Shown: positions 25,531 through 34,718 of the stretch, piece after piece
Numbering within the stretch: position 1 is the first letter of the stretch
Layout of the letters: each line of letters starts with the position of its first letter
Assembly (NCBI GenBank): GCA_020536535.1
Contig: JAHLWZ010000557.1
Coordinates: forward strand, 4,014 to 38,778
Source of the DNA: Pelomyxa schiedti
Lineage: Eukaryota; Evosea; Pelobiontida; Pelomyxidae
Length of the DNA stretch: 34,765 nt
Reading direction: 5' to 3'
Program-made: the position numbers and the translations under genes
Notes under the pieces: generated by a model
Database searches by the model: none
What the model saw: only the letters and a program-made list of their open reading frames with translations
What the model was told of the DNA's origin: nothing

Positions 25531-25692
25531 GAAAGTCCTCTTAAACATTCCTTTATGAGAAGTCGGATTTCCTTTTTGTAGACCACACTAACACTTGGTC
25601 ACTGACCAAGCCCCGGTTCCCCACGAAAACGGCAGCGTTCCGGTCTGTTGATTATTTTATTCCACCATCAACAAAAATCAAAAGCAACGGCC

Positions 25693-26484
25693 ATGTCGGG
25701 GCACCACCCCCCACCGGACTATTGTTTTCAAACGGCAACGGCTACCGCCCCTTCGTCTGAGGGAAGCGTGGGGCGCTGGTTTGGCCCTTGCCATGACAAG
25801 TACTTGGGTGGTCCTTTAGAAGGTTCGCAAGCGTTCAGTACATTGCAGGAGGCTCAGCGTGCTGCCATGAAGCTAGATTCATGCAGTGGGATCACAAAGG
25901 GAGCGTCAGGTGAGTTCTCATTGCGAGCGCCTCTGCAACTTGTAGACTCTCCAACTCATGAAACGTCCTGGATCAAACTGGTACGCATGCCGACATATTT
26001 ACGAAGTCTTACAAAATCCCAGGAAAAGGGGGACTGTCTTGTTACTGTCAAGACACAGTGCGGTTGCAGGACCGTTTTTTAGGTTTTTGTCTCACATACG
26101 ACAGACAAACTCCTGACAGTGAACTCCAACGGCAAAATTTGTGGGACTGTTCCCCCGACTCCTGCTGCTTACGCCACAACGATGTTTGTTAAAAGAGAAA
26201 CATCGCCCAACCGGTTCGCGCTGCTGTCTGTTTTAACTGGAAAGGTGAGGATTTCAAACTTATATCTCTGACCGTTTTCACAGTACGTGGCCGCAGAAGA
26301 CGACCACACGTTGACAGCCAACAGAGTGAAATTAGAGCGTTGGGAGATCTTGGAACTCATTGGGCAGGGAATACAGACCCGGCATTCATTTTTGAGCTGC
26401 ACACCAGCTACAGGCGATGTTTTTGATAATGCTGCCTGTGGTGAAAGAATGACACTCGAGGAGTGCAAACCAGATGGCCTGTAG
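25693..26484 (+). CDS. Small two-domain protein with fascin-like beta-trefoil C-terminus
   Basis: ATG 25693 begins MSGHHPPPDYCFQ. The N-terminal half (VGRWFGPCHDKYLGGPLEGS to SFSTLQEA-like, AMKLDSCSGITK, FSLRAPLQL, ETSWIKL) has the spacing F.TLxEAxxAA...C.GIT...LR...ESWxK, which recalls short PAN-like lectin-type modules. An exon EKGDCL follows. A 42-nt intron (about 26038-26079) removes an in-frame TAG, and the frame then continues VFVSHTTDKLLTVNSNGKI. The C-terminal half, RFALLSVLTGKYVAAEDDHT to LERWEILEL, carries the FxLxxxxGKYxAAE...L.WE pattern of fascin/AbfB-type beta-trefoils. The stop is TAG 26482-26484. Intracellular carbohydrate- or actin-binding is possible, but neither domain is certain. 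No signal peptide is seen. Confidence 0.6.
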
Positions 26485-26849
26485 GTGTGTAAAGAAACAC
26501 TGAGACCCAAATTAAACACAAAGGCCAAAACTACAATTTTTCTATTCCTTTGTCAGAGGCGTGGCTTTGAGTGTTGTCCATCAAGGAACTAACTTGGATA
26601 ACAAGGATTAAGGTGGCTACATAAAGTGTGCACCTTGCGTGCCCGTTTACCGGATTTGCAACAGTCAAAAGCAAAATTTCCTTCACATAACCATCAATAA
26701 CAGGGCCATTAGGTCAGGATGCAACAAGTTGGAGCACCTCGAATGTCGATACTGCAGTTGACGGTCACAGCTTTGAGGCACCTTTAATCTACCCCCGAAA
26801 AATCGAATAAATTCGAACTGTGAATTGCTCATGACTTTTTCGGAAACCG
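26485..26849. other. Intergenic spacer, 365 bp
   Basis: This is the region between the trefoil gene stop and the Kelch/F-box/GTPase start, both on plus. It should contain the latter's promoter. No convincing exon, RNA gene or repeat is visible. Confidence 0.5.
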
Positions 26850-29447
26850 ATGAGCGACGAAAGTGGGGCTTTTTTTGTGCGAGCGGACGAAATGGCCGTA
26901 GGCCGTTGCGTCCCCGTCCCAAGAAATTCACATGTTTGTGTTTGTAGTGGATCGGTTTCTCTTTTTATTGGATCTGCAGGTAACTGCCGTCATTGGGTGC
27001 GACACAATGTTGATGTTCGGAGGACTGGGAGATCAAGGTCTCTTGGGTGACACCTGGGAATTCTCATTCTCCAAAAAGTGGTGGAGACTGGTAAGTAACA
27101 CTCCTCGAGATTTTGATTTGGAGAATTGGAGATTTATAATCAATGGGCTTACAGTCACTTCTTATTGGGTTGGAGAAGGCTTATTTGGCTTCTATGTAAT
27201 TAGGTGGAGAAACCTGCTTGGAAGAAGAATCCTGCACCTAGACATCATTCCAGTATGGTGTCATACATGGGATGTGCATATCTATTTGGCGGGGACTGTA
27301 GTGAACAACTAGGTCTGACAAATGATTTGTGGTGTTACAGCTGTAGCAGTTGGTCCCGAGTTTATGTTACAAATGCACCTTCTCCTGTTTCACACCATGT
27401 TGCTGTTGTTCACAATGTATCTTATTCCTTTGCTCTTGTGATGTGCTTTGATGTGAACTCCTTCTTATGATAGGATTCTATGATTGTTTTTGGCGGCCTG
27501 ACAGCAGCTGGTAGTGCATCAAACCAAATTCACAGATATGACTTCAAACTACAGTCTTGGTCAACACTTGAGGCATCCCACACCCCTCCAGCCCACGCAT
27601 TTTGTACTTCAGTGCTGTTGGGATCAAAATTATTCACTCTCTTTGGTTTGAAACAAAAGTTTTTATGAAAACTTATTGGTTACAGCCTCTAGAACATCAA
27701 CCACGCAGCCACAATTGTTTTCCTTGTGCCTTGATAACTTAGTCTGGGAAGAGAAGCCGCCATTACCTTCAGCAGGTCTACTGCGAGGCACTGCTGCAAT
27801 AAGCATTGGCTCATCCCTCATTTTCTATGGTGGAAAGTTGAAGGTTCAGCAGCCTCTAAAATTTAGTTTCTTTATTAAACTTCTAGAGTGGAATTTCCAA
27901 TGAAGTATGGATCTTCCATGCTGAGAGTGATACCTGGCGTATACCTTTATCTCAAGGGTTGATCCCACAGCTCTATTTTCACTCAATGATAGAATGGAAA
28001 TCGCGGGCATGGATCTTTGGAGGAATGGGTCCCACTGGAAATGTCTCGATGCTCTGTACATTAAGTGGGAGTAGGGGAGAGGAGACGTCGACATCTATAA
28101 GCACCATTACAGAAGGATCTGGGGAGGAATCAGGTCAATTTAGTGTCATACCAGATGATGTTGTAGTTTTCATCTTTTCATTTCTTCCGTATGTTAAGTT
28201 CAACATCTTACGGTGGTAATCGTCATTTAGTTCTCGAACTTTGGCGAAGATGTGTGAAGTGTCCCGCCGTATGAGGAGATTGGCCTCCCGTAATTCTTTG
28301 TGGAAACCACTGCTATCTCAGTTCCTTGTTAGCGGACTTCTTTTCTTCTCCAACTGATTGTACCTGCAGGAGAACCAGACCATTGTTCATATTTATGAAG
28401 TGCAAGCACAGCATTCTACTTCCAACAAATTTTGGAAGGACATTTTATACAACCTGATGGCTCAAGACTCGTATCTTATCAACATACCTGAAGCAAGAAA
28501 AGGAGAAATTCTGAAAAATGTCTTCTTCAATCACAAATCAATCTTACCTCAATAGGTTGATGGGAAAGAAGTCCGGGTCATTTTAATGGGTGAGCTTTTC
28601 CAGTCTTAGCGTAAGATATATCTTGCATTTACTGGTGATTTTAGGAAAGGAAGGAGTTGGAAAGGTGATTACCTAACCATCTCTGCTGATATAATTCCTT
28701 TTAGTCCTCCTTGACTGTACTGCGATTCTGCGGACGCTTGTTGGATATTCTTCCCTTCTTATTCCTTCTTATTCTATGTTTAGTCCAGAAGAATTTGATC
28801 CTACAATCGAGGACTCTTATCGTACAACACAGAGATACTATGGGTCTACTTTTATGTATGTAAAACTTGATTCCAATACGTTCACATCTTTACTAGCTGG
28901 GAGGTACTGGATACAGCTACCGATTTTACTCAGCTCAATGACCAGTATTGACACCTAGCATACCTTCTCTTCTTATCATAGAATGTAGTGTATGGGCTGA
29001 GCGATACATGCTCGGCGTTCATGCAGCGGTGATCATGTATGCCATTAATGACCGGAAGTCCTTCAATCAAGTACCAACACTGGTTGAAAAAATACGGGTT
29101 GTAAGAACCCTTGGGGCCCAGTACTCCCTTTCATGGCCGGCAGTGATTCTATGTGCCACAAAGGTATTCCTCATAGTAATTTTTTTCCATTTTAAAGCTC
29201 TTTAGTGTGACATGGAACCAGACAGGCAGGTTCCATATGGTGAGGGAGCAAGCCTTGCTTTATCCTATGGATTCCCATTTTTAGAGATTAGCCCCCGTGC
29301 AAGGTTTCATTTAAAGAGGCATTTTCCACTTTTTTGACCTCTGACAGGCACAATATCGAAGTTTTTTGGGAAATGTTGGCACTTGAGGCTGCAAAGAGAT
29401 TCGTAGAATCTCCCGAACCGCCGCAATCAAAATGTATGCTGATGTGA
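26850..29447 (+). CDS. Kelch - F-box - Ras-like GTPase fusion ending in a CaaX box
   Basis: One spliced frame runs from ATG 26850 to TGA 29445-29447, roughly 650 aa. Kelch repeats (about 26990-28060): MLMFGGLGDQGLLGDTWEF, GCAYLFGGD, MIVFGGLTAAG, SSLIFYGGK, AWIFGGMGP. F-box (about 28140-28320): VIPDDVVVFIFSFLPYVN, MCEVSRRMRRLASRNSLW, LSQFL. A linker helix follows, then a Ras-type GTPase: VRVILMGKEGVGKSSLTVL (G1), FDPTIEDSYR (G2, effector Thr kept), FIWEVLDTATDFTQLND (G3 degenerate, no Gly-Gln), AVIMYAINDRKSFNQVPTL, CATKCDM (G4, Thr for Asn), EISPRAR (G5). The protein ends KCMLM, a CaaX prenylation signal. Known roles: F-boxes recruit SKP1-cullin E3 ligases, Kelch propellers bind substrates, and CaaX anchors to membrane. 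By inference it is a membrane-tethered E3 adaptor with a GTPase module. A 20-nt exon (28645-28664) encodes part of the P-loop. Confidence 0.88.
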
Positions 29448-29493
29448 GGAAAAAAGAGAGTCAAAAATTCCAAAACAAACACAAAGAGCTCTA

Positions 29494-31170
29494 TTAGTTT
29501 ACTTCAGTGTAAAAAGTACAATCCTGTGCCATCAAGTCAGACTTGTCCCATTCACTGATGAGCAAAGCCCCATTTTGGTGCCTCACATAGCACTTTGGAT
29601 AGTTAATAGATCTAAGAGATACCCCCGAAATAGCATGCACGCCGCCCAACGGCATGAACGAGCTGTCCATCTGGAACAAATCTGTCCCATCATTGTAGTC
29701 CAGCCTCAGTTTGCCATTCTGGTGCCTCCAGTATTTCCCCGGGCTCGCTGTGCTCTCAAGTGACACAGTGCCTCCAGGGCAATTTCCTTCATGTGAAATG
29801 TAAGTGTAATCGCAATTTGTGATTGAGCCGTCGTCATCCCAGCAGTGATCTGACCATTCATATGTGACAAGTGTGTAGATCGTCCCATTAGCAGGAAGCC
29901 TTATATCTGGATCACGGCTCACAGCATACGAAGTTGTTGGGATTGGCTGCGGATCAGAAGTCGGAACCCCGGAGGATCCCACAATTGGCCACCCGTCACT
30001 TCCCCACCACATGCGGTCGACGAGGACAACCCGGCCCGGCGAAGTCCCAACATCGCCCCTCAGCCATGAATGGTAAATCATAAACGGTGCTCCCCCATTA
30101 GGCCCAATTCCATCCAGAACAGATACGTGACCGGGGCCTGAAAATGCAATTGCGGGAGCGGGGTCCGCATACTGTGACAAAACCGGAGCACAGGCTTTTG
30201 TGTATGGCCCCAGTATGCCATTTGATCGCGCTACTCCGACGTTATATGTCGGCTCATTGTAGGCCCCGCCGCTGTAGAATAAGTAGTAGTAGCCAGAGTG
30301 GAACATCATCCAAGGGGCTTCGACTAGCGAGCCTTCCCAGGCTAGGCCAAAGTCAATAAGCTCTGTTTGTGCGCCCTGAACGGCATCACCGGCGTCGTTG
30401 AGTTCTTGTGCCATTATGGGAGTGGGCTGGCCGCAGGAGTTCCCATCAACCTAGAAAAAATCAGTTGGGAAACGAGGATTTGTGCGGTGTCGAACCTTCC
30501 ATATAAGGTATTGTTTAGATGTCTGTGGGTCTTTGAAATATGTGGGATCGATTGCTCCCCATGAATGGTTCGCTAGTTGGTACTGCAAAGGAGTGTATGG
30601 ACCCTCTGGAGAAGTTGCCCAACCTCCACCCACAGCGAGTTTGCCATCACTTCCGCGGGCAGCAAAGTACACCATTATTCTATCCCCAACACGGTGTAAC
30701 TCAGGAGCCCAAAAGTCAGTGACGGTCTATAAAAAACCAAAAAAGGATGAATACAACTTTTATTAATACTATTTTTATTTTAGTTAGTGTTCATATAGCA
30801 TTGAGGAGAAAACGCACCCAAGAAGGCTTCGATGTAGAGTCAAACACATACCCCACAATATCCCAACTCACCAAGTCAGTGCTTTTCCTGGTGAAAAAGT
30901 TACTCCCCTATCATTTTTTTTCACTATGGAGGAAAAACGGAAAAAAAAGCCCTCAAGTGTAACTCGCTGCCTGCGTTAGCCACACCTTATTGGGAACATT
31001 GGAGAGGACTGCCCTGAGGTAGTTACCATCCAAAAGTATCCCCCGTCGTACATAACCCCCGGATCCGGTGCATCCACATCAACGACAGGGTTGCTGAATT
31101 GCCCTGCAGTCTGACAGCTCACATAAACCCCCACTGACACCAACACAACTGCACACGCCGAACCGAACAT
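29494..31170 (-). CDS. Secreted GH43 arabinan/xylan-degrading glycosidase with AbfB (CBM42) domain
   Basis: About 480 aa in at least five exons. ATG 31170 gives a signal peptide (MFGSACAVVLVSVGVYVSC, cleavage near residue 20). GH43 five-bladed propeller motifs with all three catalytic acids are present: DAPDPGVMYDGGYFWMV (base Asp), SWGAIDPTYF (pKa-modulating Asp) and SLVEAPWMMFHSGYYYLFYS (acid Glu). WAPELHRVGDRIMVYFAA is also typical. The C-terminal about 120 residues form an AbfB-type trefoil (SPGKYWRHQNGKLRL, NYPKCYVRHQNGALLISE), which binds arabinofuranose side chains. The likely substrates are arabinan or arabinoxylan, so the enzyme probably digests plant matter, secreted or within food vacuoles. 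Spliceosomal introns show it is a eukaryotic gene here. The family is mostly bacterial and fungal, so an old transfer is possible. Stop TAA at 29494; the convergent GTPase-fusion stop is 46 bp away. Confidence 0.92.
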
Positions 31171-31231
31171 CTGCGAATATGGTCTTTTCTGAAATATTCG
31201 GTTATCCTTGATCAGACACCACAAACTTTTG
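31171..31231. promoter_or_regulatory. 61-bp divergent intergenic promoter region
   Basis: Only 61 bp separate the start codons of the GH43 gene (minus) and the RING/B-box gene (plus). Both promoters and 5' leaders must overlap or lie inside the neighbouring coding sequence. No TATA box is recognised. Confidence 0.5.
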
Positions 31232-32791
31232 ATGGCCAGCAGTGTGAGTGTCGATGGTGGTGATGACGTTGTGTGTCGGGTGTGCATGGACGTGTACCGC
31301 GACCCAGTGTTCCTAGAGTGCGACCACACCGTCTGCCGCAGTTGCGCCCTCACAACACTCGTGGCCGCCGCCAGGCTCACTCAATTGCCTGCCGCGGTTG
31401 CGTGTGCAACAACGAAACCAACCACAGCCGTTACGACGCCTCCCGCTCATTCCAGAGTAAGTGCCAATGGCACGTTGCCGGGGCAGACAAACGCACCGCA
31501 GCCACGGCCAACCACTGCCTCTGTGTGTCGGTGGGGCTGCTGCTCACATGATACACCCGGTGTGTGTTGTGCGTGTATTGTCGTTGTTGTCGCCTCTTCC
31601 TTTGACAGCTCTCACCTCATTTTTATGGCACTCTGCAAAAAGTTGAAATCAGGTGCCCGTTCCGGTGCGAGAGGACAACAAAGGCAACGATGTCAGGTGA
31701 CAACCTGAAACCAAACAGTGCGGCAATGTCCCTCATTGAGTCCAGGAAAGCTGAATTGGTGCGTGTGTTTTTAAACAAAACAAAAAAACAGATGAACACA
31801 ACACTGTGTGAGATGCAATATTGCTGTGAGGAACCCGCAAGTTTGCCATCTCCAGCCACATGCAAATGTTCTTTGTGCCGTGGAATGCTCTTTTGTGAAC
31901 CTTGTTTCACGCAGCATCACCAAAAGGGCAACTCCCTGAGAGCTCACCAGGTGCCAGTCTTTTCTTTTTCGACACACAAATACGAACTCAGTGATATTGC
32001 TCACAACCGCCAATTGGCATCAGGCAACAGAAATTCCACCACAAGGGAGGAGCTCCCCTGCTGCACCAATGTGTCCACATCACGCAAACAAGGAACGAGA
32101 CTTGATGTGCTCGTGTGGTGCACCAATCTGTTATTTGTGTGAGAAAGCGACAAGTCACCGTGGTCACACGAGCGTTCCATTGGTTGACAGTGTTTCTCAG
32201 AAGGTCTCTGAACTCAGAGGTGTCTTCCTTGGCCTTTTCCTTCCACCTCAGCCCAAAATAAAAAAACAGGACTCACCAAAGAACTGAATGATATTTCTGA
32301 AAAAGAGGTTGAGGCCATTTCGAAAATCAATGTGGAGCAGTTGTCAGTGCCAAAGGTTTAAATTGACCTTTCCCACCAACCACTGAATGTGTCCGGTTCT
32401 CTTTTTGCAAACAAACAACACAGGTGATAACTGAGGGTTGCACGCCAATCCTGGCCGATTTGCAGTTGATTCTGGGTGCAGTTGAGACAAGGTGCAAGGA
32501 GATCAATGAAATGTCACAGTCACTCTCTGATGCAATGAGTACGAACTCATTTCCCCCTCCTCAAAAAAACCAAGCCAGACATCTGCCCCAACTAACTAAA
32601 AAATTTTCTTTTTCTCATTTGGCTTGCACCCCAGTGTAGAAGGTTACCGGCGGCAGCGCGGCGTGTGTGTTCGTCGAATCGGGTCCCGCCGCGGCTGCGC
32701 GGCACTTGTCAGGGTTTTGGCGCTTGTGCAGAGACTTGCGTATTTGATTATCGCCACAACCATCAAAATAATCGATGAGTACATCGAGTAA
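31232..32791 (+). CDS. TRIM-like RING / double B-box / coiled-coil protein
   Basis: ATG 31232 (MASSVSVDGGDDVVCRVCMD). The RING first half is CRVC then LECDHTVCRSC; a 152-nt intron (31457-31608) separates it from RCPFRCERTTKATM, the last Cys pair, spaced CPxxC rather than the usual CPxC. B-box 1: CCEEPASLPSPATCKCSLC then LFCEPCFTQHHQKGNSLRAH. After an intron, B-box 2: MCPHHANKERDLMCSC, ICYLCEKATSHRGH. The coiled coil is built from SELRGLTKELNDISEKEVEA and ILGAVETRCKEINEMSQSLS. The last exon (after an acceptor near 32640) gives a basic then hydrophobic tail, LVRVLALVQRLAYLIIATTI, ending TAA 32789-32791; this tail is less certain. By family knowledge RING/B-box/coiled-coil proteins are ubiquitin E3 ligases that oligomerise through the coiled coil. 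A C-terminal substrate domain is not evident. Confidence 0.8.
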
Positions 32792-32843
32792 GTCGCTATT
32801 ACGAGCGTAAGTCCTTGCTCCTTGGTTCCTCTGTAATACAGTC

Positions 32844-33185
32844 TCACCAGAGAGACACAACACTGGAGATTGCCAGTGATCTTGTTCTGATCCCACCACA
32901 AGGGTGCGTGCGCATTCTCACAACAACAAAGTTGGAGTGATGAACGTGAGTGACAATCACCTCGTTGTCTGGTGGTGATGATGATGATGGAGACTCTGTG
33001 AAGATGAACCCTGACGATGCAAACACACGGTCGTGGATTGATCTGTGTGGAACAACGTAAAGTGGGCCCTGTTCTGTGTTGTTGCAGTCCCATATCTCGT
33101 GCTTGCTCTCGTTCGCAAACGTGACACAGAACAGTGAAGAGTTCACGAGTGACAGATGATTCTCATTTGGCATGTTGAACACCAA
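32844..33185 (-). repeat. 3' segment duplicated in the neighbouring paralogue (copy 1)
   Basis: Bases 32844-33134 are identical to 34377-34667 (offset 1533). Single mismatches occur at 33135, 33138 and 33179, after which the copies diverge sharply. The first two mismatches are silent; the third changes Phe to Leu. The repeat begins exactly at the stop codon. Confidence 0.95.
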
Positions 33186-34268
33186 CTTCTTGGGCTTTGA
33201 CTTCTCAGAAGCACCCTCCTGTTGCATGTTGACAAAGTGAAGTTTGGACTCCCAGGCCTGTGTCATAACAGACTCTGAGAGGAACACATTCCTTCCATCG
33301 CTCCTTGTCAGAGCAAGCAGACATACAACTCCACAGGAGAAATAAGTGGAGCTCAAAACAGTATACGACCAGCTGTTGTATGTCTGAGCTACATCAACCA
33401 ATTCAACCACAGAGTCGAATGTTCCCCACGCACTTACCACTGTAAAGATATCGGGGTTGATCCTGCTGAATCCCACACGAGTAACATAGCGCCTGTCACT
33501 CCGAGGTTTGACGCACACCTCAACACGGGAACCATATTTCCACATGGACTCAGTATGGCAATCATCCTCCAGATAGAAAGCAATCATCCTTAAGCCGCAA
33601 ATCCTCACCAACCACTTGCCGTTCACATCCCACAAACCGTCGCCCCAATTGTCACCAGAGACACACACGGTCCTGTCATCGCCAGTGACACTGTCATGCA
33701 CGTAGTACCTCTCCATTATCCCACCATCGCCATCAACTTGATCTGGGTCCAAAGGGCGGCGCCTCAGGCAGTGGTTCCAGGTAACCCAGTGCTCATAACA
33801 CCTCTTCCGCAATCCGGAATGGTGGGAGCAGCATGAAGAGTGTTCAATCCTGATATCCATGACACTCAGCAACAGAGGCGACACTGCAATCAGCACTGTG
33901 AACTCTTCTTCTTCATCATCGTCACCATCATCCAGGCGCTCGAGTGGTTTGACACAGCCGACAGTGTCTTTTGACTGGAATGCAACAGCGAGTCTGGTCA
34001 CACACTCACAGATGAACTCCCACACAACCCTAATGGCCATCACATTTGACTTTGAATTTTCGGACAGTCTGCACTTTGGTGGTGACGGCATTGTAGAGCC
34101 TGAAAAAAGATGAGATTTTAGGGGCGACCAACAACTTAAAGCTTCACCGCGGTCAGCACCACAGCGATTATGGGAGGACATCAACAGTGCCAGGAACTGC
34201 TCACGTGCGTCGCAGTACGTGAGACTCAATCCAGGCACGCCACCACCACTAGTTGCTTGGACGTCCAT
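32844..34268 (-). CDS. Member of an unknown tandem gene family
   Basis: ATG 34268 gives MDVQATSGGGVPGLSLTYCD and a 474-codon open frame to TGA 32844. A 36-nt GT-AG segment (about 34102-34137, T-rich before the AG) is a likely intron and keeps the frame, giving about 462 aa. The N-terminus is helical (AREQFLALLMSSHNRCGADR). An acidic run LDDGDDDEEEEF follows. The rest is beta-rich with repeated short strands (WDVNGKWLVRICGLRMIAFY, LLALTRSDGRNVFLSESV, HEIWDCNNTEQGPLYVVPH) and Trp/Asp spacing, suggesting a propeller-like fold. I do not recognise the family. A second copy follows upstream, so these are tandem paralogues. Confidence 0.75.
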   Translation of the reverse strand: MDVQATSGGGVPGLSLTYCDAREQFLALLMSSHNRCGADRGEALSCWSPLKSHLFSGSTMPSPPKCRLSENSKSNVMAIRVVWEFICECVTRLAVAFQSKDTVGCVKPLERLDDGDDDEEEEFTVLIAVSPLLLSVMDIRIEHSSCCSHHSGLRKRCYEHWVTWNHCLRRRPLDPDQVDGDGGIMERYYVHDSVTGDDRTVCVSGDNWGDGLWDVNGKWLVRICGLRMIAFYLEDDCHTESMWKYGSRVEVCVKPRSDRRYVTRVGFSRINPDIFTVVSAWGTFDSVVELVDVAQTYNSWSYTVLSSTYFSCGVVCLLALTRSDGRNVFLSESVMTQAWESKLHFVNMQQEGASEKSKPKKLVFNMPNENHLSLVNSSLFCVTFANESKHEIWDCNNTEQGPLYVVPHRSIHDRVFASSGFIFTESPSSSSPPDNEVIVTHVHHSNFVVVRMRTHPCGGIRTRSLAISSVVSLW

Positions 34269-34376
34269 CGTGATCGCTGTGCCTGGGGGAAATCAACTTC
34301 GGGGAATTTGAACGATCACCAGCTGGTGATGAGCAAGCGCCTCATTGATTTTTTTTCTTCTTTCACTCATTTCCAA

Positions 34377-34718
34377 TCACCAGAGAGACACAACACTGGA
34401 GATTGCCAGTGATCTTGTTCTGATCCCACCACAAGGGTGCGTGCGCATTCTCACAACAACAAAGTTGGAGTGATGAACGTGAGTGACAATCACCTCGTTG
34501 TCTGGTGGTGATGATGATGATGGAGACTCTGTGAAGATGAACCCTGACGATGCAAACACACGGTCGTGGATTGATCTGTGTGGAACAACGTAAAGTGGGC
34601 CCTGTTCTGTGTTGTTGCAGTCCCATATCTCGTGCTTGCTCTCGTTCGCAAACGTGACACAGAACAGCGACGAGTTCACGAGTGACAGATGATTCTCATT
34701 TGGCATGTTGAGCACCAG
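34377..34718 (-). repeat. 3' segment duplicated in the neighbouring paralogue (copy 2)
   Basis: This is the matching copy of 32844-33185. Identity starts at the TGA stop and covers the last about 97 codons of the paralogue perfectly. The sequences flanking the copies on both sides are unrelated. Confidence 0.95.

Noticed and set aside
26078-26080. In-frame TAG suggesting a pseudogene or stop readthrough in the trefoil gene
   Set aside because: A 42-nt GT-AG intron with a T-rich acceptor removes it and keeps the frame.
28883-28899. A 17-nt intron in the GTPase region
   Set aside because: A 41-nt intron with a gtatgt donor and the same acceptor gives a better switch II alignment.
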